A stretch of DNA of 13,835 nt from Spirogloea muscicola (Eukaryota > Streptophyta > Zygnematophyceae > Spirogloeales > Spirogloeaceae), in contig WELB01000013.1 of NCBI GenBank assembly GCA_009602725.1, positions 53,331 through 67,165 of the forward strand, read 5' to 3'. The translations under genes were made by a program, and so were the position numbers. This document shows positions 1 to 11,345 of the stretch, piece after piece. The notes beneath the pieces are model-generated. The model searched no databases, was not told the origin of the DNA, and worked only from the letters and a program-made list of their open reading frames with translations. Position 1 is the first letter of the stretch, and each line of letters starts with the position of its first letter.

Positions 1-1
1 C

Positions 2-1021
2 CTTNAAGCATGCCAACAGGACCTCTTTGCCGCATACCCGCCTCTGGTGAATGAGCCTGTTAGTTTTGCTGCCTGGGCTGACGTTTCTGATGTTAAGGCT
101 CAATCGCGGTTTTCCCGTGCTGCAGACGAGCAACCACTGCAGCATCTCCGGAGTCTCCTCCAAGGCGATGCTCGAGGCCAGGCTCGGCTCCTACCTGTTT
201 CGTCTCTGGGAGCGTCTGTGTGGCTCCGCGCTTTGCCTTTGCATGCGGGCTTGCGGATGGAAAATGCTTTGTTTTGTGATGCCGTGCGCCGCCGTCTTGG
301 CTTACCGTCCCTGTGCTTGGCAGGGGTGACCCAACGTGAATGTGGGCTTATTGAGCATGATGCATTGCTCATGGGTGACCACATGCTCAGGTGTGCCAAA
401 GGCAGTGAGCGCACGGGCTCCCGCAACCTCCTACGTGACGCCATGTATGGCATCGTCAAGGAGGCGGGATATCAAGTGGCGTTGGAGAGCACCGGGGTGA
501 TGCCCGTCCAGCTCCGCAACGGGGTCCCTCGGACGCGGCATGTCGATCTGGTTGGCGTCCCCCTGGGAGGTGGCAAGCGGCTTCTCATGGACGTCGTCCT
601 AACCGACAGCTTCCGGACGAAGGGCCCCGTAACTTCTGAGACCGGCTATGCCGTGAAGGTGGCCGAACAGAAGAAGTTGCACAAGTACAAGGACCACCCG
701 GCGGGTGATACCTTTCAACCCCTGGCCACGGACATCCATGGGTGTTACGGGGGTCAGTGGTCCTCGTTACTTTCGCTGCTGGCATCTCAAGCTGACCAGC
801 GGCGCCGGGAACAGGGTGCAGCCCTTCCCGGTGGCTCGGTGCCTTTGGGTCTTGTGTCCTGCTACTGCATGCGTTTGTCTATGTCGCTACAGCGTTCCCA
901 AGCGCTTGCTTTGCATGGCCGCGCTGGTCGCGCCCTTGCAGCAGCCTCTGGCTCGCGCAGCGGGGTTGCTCTTCCTCCCCTCAGCTCATCTGACTTCCTA
1001 GTGCTGACACGCGGTTACTAA
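2..1021 (+). CDS. Non-LTR retrotransposon ORF, C-terminal part (copy A), 5' truncated by window edge
   Basis: The frame is open from base 2 to the TAA at 1019-1021; the first ATG is at 47, but the ORF probably continues from outside. A codon at 5-7 contains an N and could be a stop. Counting from the ATG, a zinc-knuckle-like segment lies around residues 90-117 (ECG, then GDHMLRC). A nuclease-like block follows: an acidic residue in VALEST, then DLVGVP, LLMDVVLTD and AEQKKLHKY. This resembles the restriction-like endonuclease of R2-type LINEs, including the KxxxY motif. The protein ends LTRGY, shared with copies B and C. No reverse transcriptase domain is inside the window. The product would act in target-primed reverse transcription. 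The family is inferred from motif order and from copy B, which has reverse-transcriptase remnants ahead of the same block. Assignment to an RLE-bearing LINE is fairly sure; the clade is not. Confidence 0.72.
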   Translation, partial: LXACQQDLFAAYPPLVNEPVSFAAWADVSDVKAQSRFSRAADEQPLQHLRSLLQGDARGQARLLPVSSLGASVWLRALPLHAGLRMENALFCDAVRRRLGLPSLCLAGVTQRECGLIEHDALLMGDHMLRCAKGSERTGSRNLLRDAMYGIVKEAGYQVALESTGVMPVQLRNGVPRTRHVDLVGVPLGGGKRLLMDVVLTDSFRTKGPVTSETGYAVKVAEQKKLHKYKDHPAGDTFQPLATDIHGCYGGQWSSLLSLLASQADQRRREQGAALPGGSVPLGLVSCYCMRLSMSLQRSQALALHGRAGRALAAASGSRSGVALPPLSSSDFLVLTRGY

Positions 1022-1348
1022 GAGCGCCCTGGCTGCCTAGCCTGTGGCTCCGTCATGAACACCTGTATTCATCTGGCTGGCTTTCACAGCCGCTCTTTTA
1101 AAATATCAGCAGCCGTTCCACATTTTCTCATAGCCTATGGCCGGCCAGGGGGGGGGGCTGCTGTGGCATGCTGACAAGTCCTGGAAAACTCTGTGGTCTA
1201 CAACCGGCACGGGCCAGGGAGACCCACTTATCCCTATACTTCTCGTTTTGGCAGGCACTCACTCGGGGATATTAGTGTCCCCCTAGCCAGCTCATTACCC
1301 AATTAAAAGGACATTTGTAAGGCTAGGATTGGCCTTCTTATCAATTTC
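1022..1348. other. Spacer between copies A and B, no gene seen
   Basis: No convincing ORF or RNA gene was found. The stretch follows the stop codon of copy A and may hold its 3' untranslated tail, but it does not share the conserved tail motif of copies B, C and D. A run of about ten G lies near 1150-1159. A TGTAA pentamer, the usual green-algal poly(A) signal, occurs near 1315-1319 in ATTTGTAAGG. With no known transcript end it cannot be assigned. Confidence 0.5.
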
Positions 1349-3068
1349 ATGCGCACCGCGCGCCTTCTCTCTTTGGCACAATTCCGGGCACTACGGCGCA
1401 CTCGGAGCCGCCAACTCCTTCTTCCCTCCTACACCGTTGACACACATCATTGGCCTACCTTGAGAAGTCATGGCGGCTATCCCATGCTCGTACATAGGTT
1501 AAGCATATTGAGCCTGCAGGTTTGCACCACCAAGGACGTGGCATGGTCCCCACACGGTCTCCCCACCGACCTCCAGCTTCCACCAAGCTGCCAGAACCCT
1601 GCCAATGGGCTGGCTGTTATCAAGGTTCGCCTTGGCACACCAACCTACATAGTGGGAAATCTACGTGAACTCCAGAAACACCTTGCCCCCCACCCTCCCT
1701 TCCTCTCCTTGGAGATCCGCAGTTGGCGCTGGCAAACCTTACTTGCTACATCAGCCAATGGGCGGGCTACCTGCAGCGGACACTTGCCCCAATGGACATG
1801 ATGGGTGAGCTGTACAACTCCCTCCTGCATCCTGGCTTCCCTGCTACGACACCCATCCTTCCCCTCACCTTCATCCTCCTTGCAGGCATCGCTTCACACA
1901 CGAATAGATGGTCTGGGCTGCCGGTCATTGAAACAGACGGCGCAGGCAGCCTTCCTGGTATGCTGGCACCAGGTTGCCTCCGTACTTCCCTTGCGCTTCC
2001 CTTGGATGGCTAGGCCCTGCAGCCGAGGTGGAGGAAGGCTCCTTCGCATGTGCAACTTGAGGAGCATCCGCGAGTCAGCAATCTGCTCCTTCCCCTCTCT
2101 GCAACCCCTCCTCACCCCTTTCTCCGCGCTTGCTCAAGTAGTGGACAAATCAGCACAGGTAGACACATGCTGCAGTTGAAGATGATCGTCGCAAGACGCT
2201 TAGGAGGATGCCAGAAATCAGGACCAAAGCAAGGAGTCTGGCACGACTCACCTCTCTTGCAATACCTGGGGCTACCGACTGGCTCACTACTCACGCCATC
2301 CATAACGCCTTCAAGATCAGCCTCGAGGCCTGTCAGACGCTCCTCAAACTGTTCCTTGGCCTGCCCCCCACCTGCCTGTCTGGAGAATGTCAGTTTGAGT
2401 GCGGCTATCGGGCGGAGGGCGGAGACCTTACTACGCATATGCTGCAATGTCCCACTGGACCTGAAAAGGTGGGCGTTTATAACTTACTACGGGATGCCCT
2501 GGCGGACTTGATGCGTGACGCCAGCTACCGCGCTATTATGGAAGTGAACAACATTATGCTCATCACCGCGGACGCCCAGGGACGCCATCACCGTCGCACC
2601 CTAGACATTGTGGGTGTACAACCTGGCGCAGGTCCACGAGCCTTGATCGATGTGGCTATGAGGATGCGTACAAGAGTCCAGTATCAACCCACGTTGCTAG
2701 CCACGCAATGAATAGTGCAGAGCAGAGAAAGCTGCAGCACTACTCTGACTACCCCCGCAGCGATTACCTCGTACCAGCCGCAATTGACACCTTTGGCTTC
2801 ATGGTCCTCGCTTTGATACCATAATTGAGAATATCGCAAGTCTAGGATATGCACGACGTGAGAATATGCTTCCAGCCGAGATGGGCATGCCGCCAGCCTC
2901 TTCGTCGTTCTTGCGACGGTGTCTGTCAGCCTGTTTGCAGCGACTTCAGGCTCATGCTTTGCACCAGAAAGCTGGTCGAGCCATAGCTGGTGGCACAAGG
3001 GCTTGTCATTGCCGTCCCGTAGTCGGACGTCAGTTGGCCACCTCTACTTGCTGACTCGTGGGTACTGA
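1349..3068 (+). pseudogene. Frameshifted non-LTR retrotransposon copy (copy B): reverse-transcriptase end, zinc knuckle, endonuclease
   Basis: The coding sense jumps between frames, so this is a decayed copy. From about 1500 one frame reads TKDVAWSPHGLP and then GLAVIKVRLGTPTYIVGNL, like the region after the catalytic core in algal LINE reverse transcriptases. Near 1750-1830 another frame continues with GYLQRTLAP. Near 1890-2010 a third stretch has DGLGCRSL and AQAAFLVCW, matching the usual GGLGLRS..A.AAFL segment. From 2208 the frame carries a complete zinc knuckle, C-x3-C-x11-H-x3-C (ECQFECG to HMLQC), then YNLLRDAL, LDIVGVQ and ALIDVAM. A frameshift near 2690 moves the reading to AMNSAEQRKLQHY (from 2708), equivalent to AEQKKLHKY in copy A. 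The end reads LLTRGY with a stop at 3066-3068. No catalytic YxDD box is visible, so the 5' half is missing or unrecognisable. Confidence 0.72.
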
Positions 3069-3317
3069 GCGGGTCAGCTTGGCAGCAGGTGATGGACATC
3101 TGTTGATGTGCTTGCCTCTGTACTTGGCCACTCAGGCTATCTATCACTTAATACTCAGTCCATTTTCCCGATGGGCCCGAGACCTTGCCCCTGCCTGCAA
3201 GGCCTCGCTGCCGCATGGTACGCAGGACTCGCAGGCGATATCAAGAGCGAATGGAAGACCCGCGCTCTGCGCCCGCCACCGTGCTTTGAGCTGGCCTCTC
3301 ACAACCATCTTCTCTAA
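3069..3317 (+). mobile_element. 3' tail of copy B and flanking sequence
   Basis: From the copy B stop to about 3138 the sequence matches the reverse complement of 10480-10557 (copy D). Shared blocks include GGCAGCAGGTGATG and ACTTGGCCACTCAGG. This is the retrotransposon 3' untranslated tail. From about 3140 to 3317 I recognise nothing; short ORFs there look accidental. Confidence 0.55.
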
Positions 3318-3709
3318 TTGGGCAAGCTGTTTCCTCTGTGCTCGCACAAGTCTTCCGCATGCGCCTGGCCGTATCGCTTCAACGCTCCCTTGCCCACGCC
3401 GTCCACACGCGCGCAGGCCGTGCTATGGCCGCCGCCTCTGGGTCTCGGCGAGAGTGCCTCTTTCCCTGCAGCGAGCTACTCAGACCTGATGTTGCTCACT
3501 CGTGGGTACTGAGCTTTCCTCTGCATCGTTTCTGTGTTCTGCAGTGTTCTGTAGTGTAGTCCTTTCTCCGGCTCCTCTTTCTTTGGCTTTGGACATTGTC
3601 CATTCTTTTTTGGGCTGGCTTTGCCAGCCCCTCTTCTCTATGGGCGCGCACTTCTGTGTTTGGCGGCCAGATATTGCTTGCCTTTGTTACTTGGCCACAC
3701 AGGCCCTCC
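3318..3709 (+). pseudogene. Retrotransposon 3' end only (copy C), directly upstream of the adenylosuccinate lyase gene
   Basis: From about 3338 the translation MRLAVSLQRSLAHAVH followed by RAGRAMAAASGS matches MRLSMSLQRSQALALH and RAGRALAAASGS in copy A. A frame change in the SGSR region then leads to LMLLTRGY and a stop at 3510-3512, the family C-terminus. The conserved 3' tail motif (GCTTGCCT, ACTTGGCCAC, AGGCCCTCC) lies at 3675-3709, further from the stop than in copies B and D. This is a strongly 5'-truncated insertion, the usual outcome of incomplete target-primed reverse transcription. It ends about 170 bp before the lyase start codon and shares its orientation. Confidence 0.65.
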
Positions 3710-3880
3710 GCCTCTTCGTACTCACTCGTCCTGAGCAACAAAACCCACCAGTGGGCCCCTTTCCCCTCATCACATTGTTATCAATTGACACTACATCAGT
3801 TGACCAGCTTGGCTTGTCTTCCCCTTTCGATTCACGCACACCAAACACCGGTTCGCATTCTCCCGGTGGCAGCGGCCTCC

Positions 3881-6466
<2,586 letters not shown>

Positions 6467-6973
6467 TCAGATGCATATTGCATCCTTGAATCGACAGGGT
6501 CAGCAGGTGTATCAGTAGACGCGAATTTCTAGCCTTCACTTCCAGCAAAGACTTGAGCTCAGAGACGCCACCGCGTCAGTCATAAACCGCATCACAAGTC
6601 AACAACTGTACCCGGCTCACTTGAGAGTGTGTATTTGCAACTGTCAACATATGACCACCATGCCATATTTCCTGTCACAGGAAGACCTGGCAGGCATGTG
6701 TGCAGGCTCACGTGTGCAGGCAAGGGGCCCAGATGTGGCGAGGCAGATATATACATTGAGTCGTCTAAAGTGATCCTGTGGACAAAAGCAGAGATTCTAG
6801 TCATCCGCAGTGTCCCGGCTGTCAAGACATCACAGTGCCCAACCGCACCTTCGCTTGACAACGATGTTTTGAGAATGGAGTGCGCCCTAGCATGGCTGCA
6901 AATGTACTAGCATGGCTGCAAATGTACAGAATCATGTTGCAATCCCATATTCTGAATCTCAAGTCGGGCATGA
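6467..6973. other. Convergent spacer: 3' untranslated regions of lyase and cap methyltransferase
   Basis: The lyase stop (6464-6466) and the methyltransferase stop (6976-6974) face each other across about 507 bp. No ORF with coding character was found. I saw no TGTAA poly(A) signal for either gene; TGTAC occurs several times, including in the tandem duplication at 6888-6927. Transcript ends cannot be placed from the sequence. Confidence 0.6.
6888..6927 (+). repeat. Exact 20-bp tandem duplication
   Basis: The unit TAGCATGGCTGCAAATGTAC occurs twice back to back without mismatch, at 6888-6907 and 6908-6927. It sits in the shared 3' flank of the two convergent genes, about 47 bp from the methyltransferase stop codon. 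Confidence 0.95.
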
Positions 6974-9900
6974 TCAATGCATGCTATCTTGATTCCAGAT
7001 CGACGCACTGCCTTGTGACCTTGTGAGGCGTGGCGAGCCATATAGTTGCCACATGGGAAGGCTGCTCAAAGCTCTAGCGGATGATCCACCCTTCCCTCTC
7101 TTCTCCGACTTACTGTCCCCTTTTAGGACGTGGTCCTCAACCAACTCCTGTGCAGACAAGCGCACGCCGGCTTGAATGGGAGCAGCTGGATCTCCCTTGG
7201 TTTCGCTCGGGGCACATTTGGTGGATGCTGCACCATCAGAAACATCCATAGCAGAAGCTGCTTTGCTTGGTCGGTCTCCCATCTTGTCCACCTCAAGCTC
7301 TGGGAGCTCCTGGATGGGCAGGTGCTCATCGCGACCTGACGTCTGCACTGGTGGAAGTGGGCTGGCTGCAAGCTCGTGACGCTTCGGCCCCCCAGCCACC
7401 ACCTCTTGGTGGCCATCCACTCCGGTGCGCACGTCCGATGCCAATGGATGTGACCCAACAACTTCAGGCTCCACTTGGTGCATGTCCAAGTCCGTTGGTC
7501 CTCTGGTGATCTCCTGTTTCGATCTCATGCCAGGGCCAGCTTCTCCGGGCTGCTCTGCAAGTTCATCTTCATTGAGGACCATCCTTGCATCCACAGGCGC
7601 CTCTGGCAGATGGCGATACAAGTGAGCTTCTTGCATCTCATTGTCCCTCGAATGCTCAGACACTGGCTCCGGCTGATCATTGGGATCTTTTCGCGCCATA
7701 CCATCTTGCAGACAGGCTTGCTCAAGCTGGCGGCTTCCGTCAGCATGACCATCGTAGGACCCTGCCCTCCGCACAACAGTCCTAACTTCAACACTGTCAT
7801 GTCCTGCCTCCACAGGCCCTCGGTCCCTCGGCAATCCATGACCATGTAGCTCTACATGCCGAGCAGCTTCGTGTTCTGCTTGCTCCAGATCTGATGCTAC
7901 TTCTGGAAGCTTCAAATCCATAGTCGTGCAAGTTGCTCCAAAGTCTGGGCCGGTGCAGATAGCCAAGCTTTTTTCCAGTACCACCTGCTCTGTCACTGGC
8001 CTGTTTGGAGCTGTCAATTGAACGCCGACATCTACATGTCCCAGCACCATCGCTGGGTCCGATGAGTCAATGCAGCGAGCAAAGCAGAACACAGAATACA
8101 GACCTGCACATATTTGGAGTTGCCAAAGGCCGTCAAGGAATCTTCATTGACGTTTATAAGTAGATGTGGACACGACTAGGCATGCTCGAGTGACTAGCAG
8201 GCAGCAGATCAGCTAATCTTTCAATCTATTTCCTGTGAGAGTCAACCTTTGACAATTCCTTTTGGTCTGGAGCTGCATTTCAGGGCATACTGATCAGTTT
8301 GCACAGCATCTTACTGGCAAGGTCGCGGCCATGAGGGGACAGGCGGCCTTTATAGTCTAGCAAGGAGCTGCAGGCTTCACGCAGCTCCTTGCCGAAAGCT
8401 GATCTGGCACAAGACAGCATTGTCCTTTGATCAACAGCTAGTTACATTGAGTGTGGTGATAAGCTTCCATGCCTTGAGGCAGAACTGCTGCAACGAAGTA
8501 TATGATGAGATGATGCGATGACAGTTCACAGGTTATGAGGAGCAAGACTTGTTGTCATCATAAAACTCTTCCAGATTCAGAACGTCAACGTAGTCCAGGC
8601 CTGCATTAACTGCCAGCCTGCCCCCACAAGAACCACGAAAAAGGCAGACACACGGCATGGCTCAGTAGTGCACAAGCATACCCTGCCGTGCATGCTTATA
8701 AGGTAGTTATGCTACGTACGAGCAACTCGGAGACCAAGCAAGCAGAGGCACCTAATCAGCGTCGGAAAGTGGACCAGGAGGTGCTTCGTAGGTCGCAACC
8801 CTTGGGCCTCAGAATCAGCAAACTGCAGCTCGTACTGGGCACCAAAGCTACCAAATCTGCGCACTCCGCCGCACCCACGAGCAGCTCCATGAGCACTGTC
8901 TGCAGTCATGCAGACCTCAAAGTCTAATCCAGCACTGTGGTACCGTACAGACCCCTACACATAAGATGCCAGAAAGGTTGACCCTGTTGGAAGCAACCCT
9001 AGGCAATCCAGGTCCTCGCTGCCAGGCTGCAGATCTTGTAAGAGTCAAGGAGCAGCATCCCAGCGACTGGTGTGCACAGCCACTCCTGCACCTGTCCTCC
9101 TGGAAGGTGATGGTGTACAAGTCGGACTTGATCCGGTGGTGCACGCCCGGGCCGCTGCCGCGGTGGTGGCCCCCGGCGAGCTTCAGGGCTCCTTCCACTG
9201 CCTTCTGGTACTTGACCCTGCCGAGCATGCAACGACAGACCGGGACTGAGGCCTGGCGGCCCAAAGATCACCTCAAGCCATTGGTGACGGTCTCATGTCT
9301 GCGCTCCAAGAGACACCTTGCCGTTCGAACGCGAGCCAATGTGGGTGGTGAGCTGACCAGATGGTGGAGGAGTCCGGGCAGGTGCCGAAGAAGAGGCCGC
9401 CGGGCTTCAACAGCGTCGCGACGTTGCGCAGGAAGGATCGTGCAGTCTCCTCGCTCAGCCAGCAGTCCTGCCAACCCTCGCAGTTAAGAAATCCCAGTGT
9501 TAGCCCCGCCCACTGCAGTGGCCCTGGCACACTGGCGAGGGCTGGGCGCCAGCATCGACCTTCCACCTTCCAGCTTCGACCATCAACCTCCAGACCTCGA
9601 CCCCGGCTCCAGCACGCGGGCTGTCCGCAGAGTAGTACCTCGAGGTGGCCATAGCAGCAGACGACGTCAAACGGAGCCAGGCGCAGGAGCTCCTTGGGCA
9701 GGTCCGCCTGCGCTGCAGGGCCCGTGAGTCGCCACCGCAGGCCAGGACAGCGCGTGCGCGGCAGCATGGGCAGCGCACTGGCCATGCCATGATGCGGCGT
9801 CTGTGGCGCCAGCAGTGCAGAGGCGGCGTGCCGCGAGGCTGCTCGCCAAAGCGGAGGCGCACCTCGGCGGGGTTGAGCTCGTAGAAGCTAGCGGGGCAGG

Positions 9901-10415
9901 TGCCCGGGCAGCTCTGCCAGGCCTCCCGCGCAGCCTCTAGCGCCGCCGCGGACCAGTCTGCCCGGCAAGCCGCCGGCAGAGCGGCGAGTGAGAGGTGGCC
10001 CCGCGGGCAGCGGCGGCGGCGGCGCCGGCGCCGGCGCCTGCAGAGTCCTCAAGCAGCGCTGCGGGGCCGCTGGCGTCGGAGGGCTAGGTTTAGGACTGGG
10101 TTTTCAGGGTTAGGGTGTTGGGGTTGAGAGTTTCTCACCGACGCCGACGTACGAGGCGGCGCCGGCGTCGGCCCAGCGGCGAGGCTCCGCGCGGCCGCCG
10201 CAGTAGACGTCGCACACCTGCCGTCGCAGCGCGCCGGCGGTCAGCGCGGGAGGCGCGGCGCAGAGCCGAGCCGGAGGGTCAGGGTTTAGGGTTTAGGGTC
10301 AGGGCGCGGGGCGCACCGCGGCGCGCGGGCGCAGGAGCTGCGCCAGCAGGACGCGGCGCGCCNCCCAGGCCTGCAGCGCGGCGGCGGCGGCGGCGCCGCC
10401 CAGCACGGGCGCCAT
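6974..10415 (-). CDS. mRNA cap guanine-N7 methyltransferase, plant type-2-like, with long C-terminal extension, 10 exons
   Basis: Family role: S-adenosylmethionine-dependent methylation of the cap guanine of mRNA, in the nucleus. Exons, high to low: 10415-10317, 10217-10139, 9957-9863, 9707-9639, 9467-9358, 9217-9092, 8856-8752, 8617-8549, 8403-8315, 8103-6974. Every join is GT-AG and keeps frame, giving 656 residues. Landmarks: VCDVYCGG (34-41, SAM motif I position), YVGVDWS (56-62), APFDVVCCYGHLE (102-114), LLKPGG (133-138), PDSSTIWVKYQKAVEG (145-160), RIKSDLYTITFQED (about 179-192), FGAQYELQFAD (197-207), HLLVHFPTLI (218-227), LAVNAGLDYV (229-238), LYSVFCFARC (282-291). From memory, the order and wording fit plant cap methyltransferase 2 better than RNMT/Abd1. 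Residues about 292-656, all in the last exon, are a hydrophilic D/E/P/S-rich tail with no recognised domain. Codon 18 contains an N. The start is the first in-frame ATG, in AGCCATGGCG. Family is sure; the start and the activity are less so. Confidence 0.92.
10082..10121 (-). repeat. Telomere-like repeat in methyltransferase intron 2
   Basis: On the plus strand this reads degenerate GGTTTAGG, CAGGGTTAGGG and TTGGGG units. On the sense (minus) strand it is CCCTAA-type and starts about 17 bases after the donor at 10138. It resembles an interstitial TTTAGGG telomere tract with substitutions. The rest of this 181-bp intron is GC-rich, with a GGCGCC-rich block at 10007-10035. Confidence 0.6.
10275..10303 (-). 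repeat. Telomere-like repeat in methyltransferase intron 1
   Basis: The plus strand reads AGGGTCAGGGTTTAGGGTTT followed by AGGGTCAGGG: two perfect TTTAGGG units flanked by TCAGGG variants. On the sense (minus) strand it is CCCTAAACCCTAAA, beginning about 13 bases after the donor at 10316. The intron is only 99 bp, so the tract fills nearly a third of it. Confidence 0.8.
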
Positions 10416-10479
10416 GGCTGCCGCACGGCTGGCCGCCTCGCCGGATTGTGCAAGGGAAATGGCGCCTGCAGGGATCGAT

Positions 10480-10700
10480 GGAGGGCCTGAGTGGCCAAGT
10501 CCAAGGCAAGCACATTGACGGATGTACATCACCTGCTGCCACGCTGACCCGCGCTCAGCACCCACGAGCCAGCGCGTCGAGCTCGCTTTAACCGATGCCC
10601 GAATACCGGACGGCAATCGACGAGCCTTTGTGCCACCAGCTAAAGCTCGACCGGCTTCCTGGTGCAATGAGTGAGCCTGAGCAATGGGGCAAGCAAGCTC
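10480..10700 (-). pseudogene. Retrotransposon 3' end (copy D), directly upstream of the methyltransferase gene
   Basis: Read on the minus strand, this matches copy B from about 2930 to 3138. Shared blocks include CAGGCTCA, GAGC..TAGCTGGTGGCACAA, GGCTCGTGGGT, GGCAGCAGGTGATG and ACTTGGCCACTCAGG. The translated piece AHSLHQEAGRALAGGT corresponds to AHALHQKAGRAIAGGT in copy B. The stop equivalent is the TGA at 10557-10555, after a changed LARGC end. The conserved tail motif ends near 10480, about 65 bp before the methyltransferase ATG at 10415 and in the same orientation. The copy is 5' truncated and not coding. Confidence 0.7.
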
Positions 10701-10985
10701 GATTGGGGCGTGTGCATGGTCTTGCCGTTTTTCCACGCAAGAGCTGTCGGAAGAAAGTATAGTCTGCCGTGTTTCACCGCAAAAATAAGGAGACAAACAT
10801 AAGCAGATTGGAATGTACATGAAGACCTGAATGGAAATGTCAGATTGACTAATAATTGAAGGTTGGTGCAAGGTGTTCCACCACTTCACCAAGAACTTGA
10901 TGATGGGTGTATCAATGAGTCCCATCACTCAAAAGAGAAGCAATATCCTGCTGAAAACTCTTGGAGAGGCGAGAAACCGTACTGA
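10701..10985. other. AT-richer spacer between relics D and E, possible methyltransferase upstream region
   Basis: No gene was recognised. Base composition is visibly richer in A and T than in the flanking exons. A minus-strand ORF runs through here into copy D and then methyltransferase exon 1, but only the exon part makes family sense. A promoter could lie here or inside copy D; no TATA-type element can be assigned with confidence. Confidence 0.4.
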
Positions 10986-10989
10986 ATCA

Positions 10990-11345
10990 GGTCTGGTGGC
11001 CGAGCAAAAGAAGTCTCAACAAGGTCCACACTGCTAAGGATACCTTCTACTACTGGCCGTGGACATCCACGGGTCTTAAGGGGGCTGGTGGTCCTCGTTA
11101 CTTACGTTGCTGACCTCGCAAGCTGACCAGCGGCGAGCAGGGGTGCAGCAGTCTGTGGAGGCTCCGTGGGTTTGAATTATTGAGTAGTGCTACCGCATGC
11201 AACTCTCTAGTCCTTCCAGCGGTCCCAATGGCTTGCTTTGCGCCGCCGTGCCGGTGGCGCCCTTGCAGCAGCCTCTGGCTTGCTCAGCAGGCTTCCTCTT
11301 CCTCCCCTCAGCTCTGATCGACTTAATTCCCGTCGCTGAAACTAC
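10990..11345 (+). pseudogene. Decayed retrotransposon relic (copy E), same region as copy A 655-1010
   Basis: This is collinear with copy A. GGTGGCCGAGCAAAAGAAG matches the A sequence encoding VAEQKK. ACATCCACGGGTCTTA and TGGTCCTCGTTACTT match 733-770, AAGCTGACCAGCGGCG matches the DQRR region, and CTTGCAGCAGCCTCTGGCT matches the AAASG region. TTCCTCCCCTCAGCTC follows. Deletions and frameshifts leave no reading frame, and the family end LTRGY is lost. It is closer to copy A than to B or D, so at least two subfamilies are present. Confidence 0.7.

Noticed and set aside
6974-8092. Stand-alone 372-codon hypothetical minus-strand gene
   Set aside because: Its first codon is GTG and the frame continues upstream to an AG acceptor at 8104. 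It joins in phase to 8403-8315 and completes the methyltransferase, so it is the last exon.
10007-10035. Coding GC-rich repeat
   Set aside because: It falls inside methyltransferase intron 2; exon 3 continues the protein from 9957.
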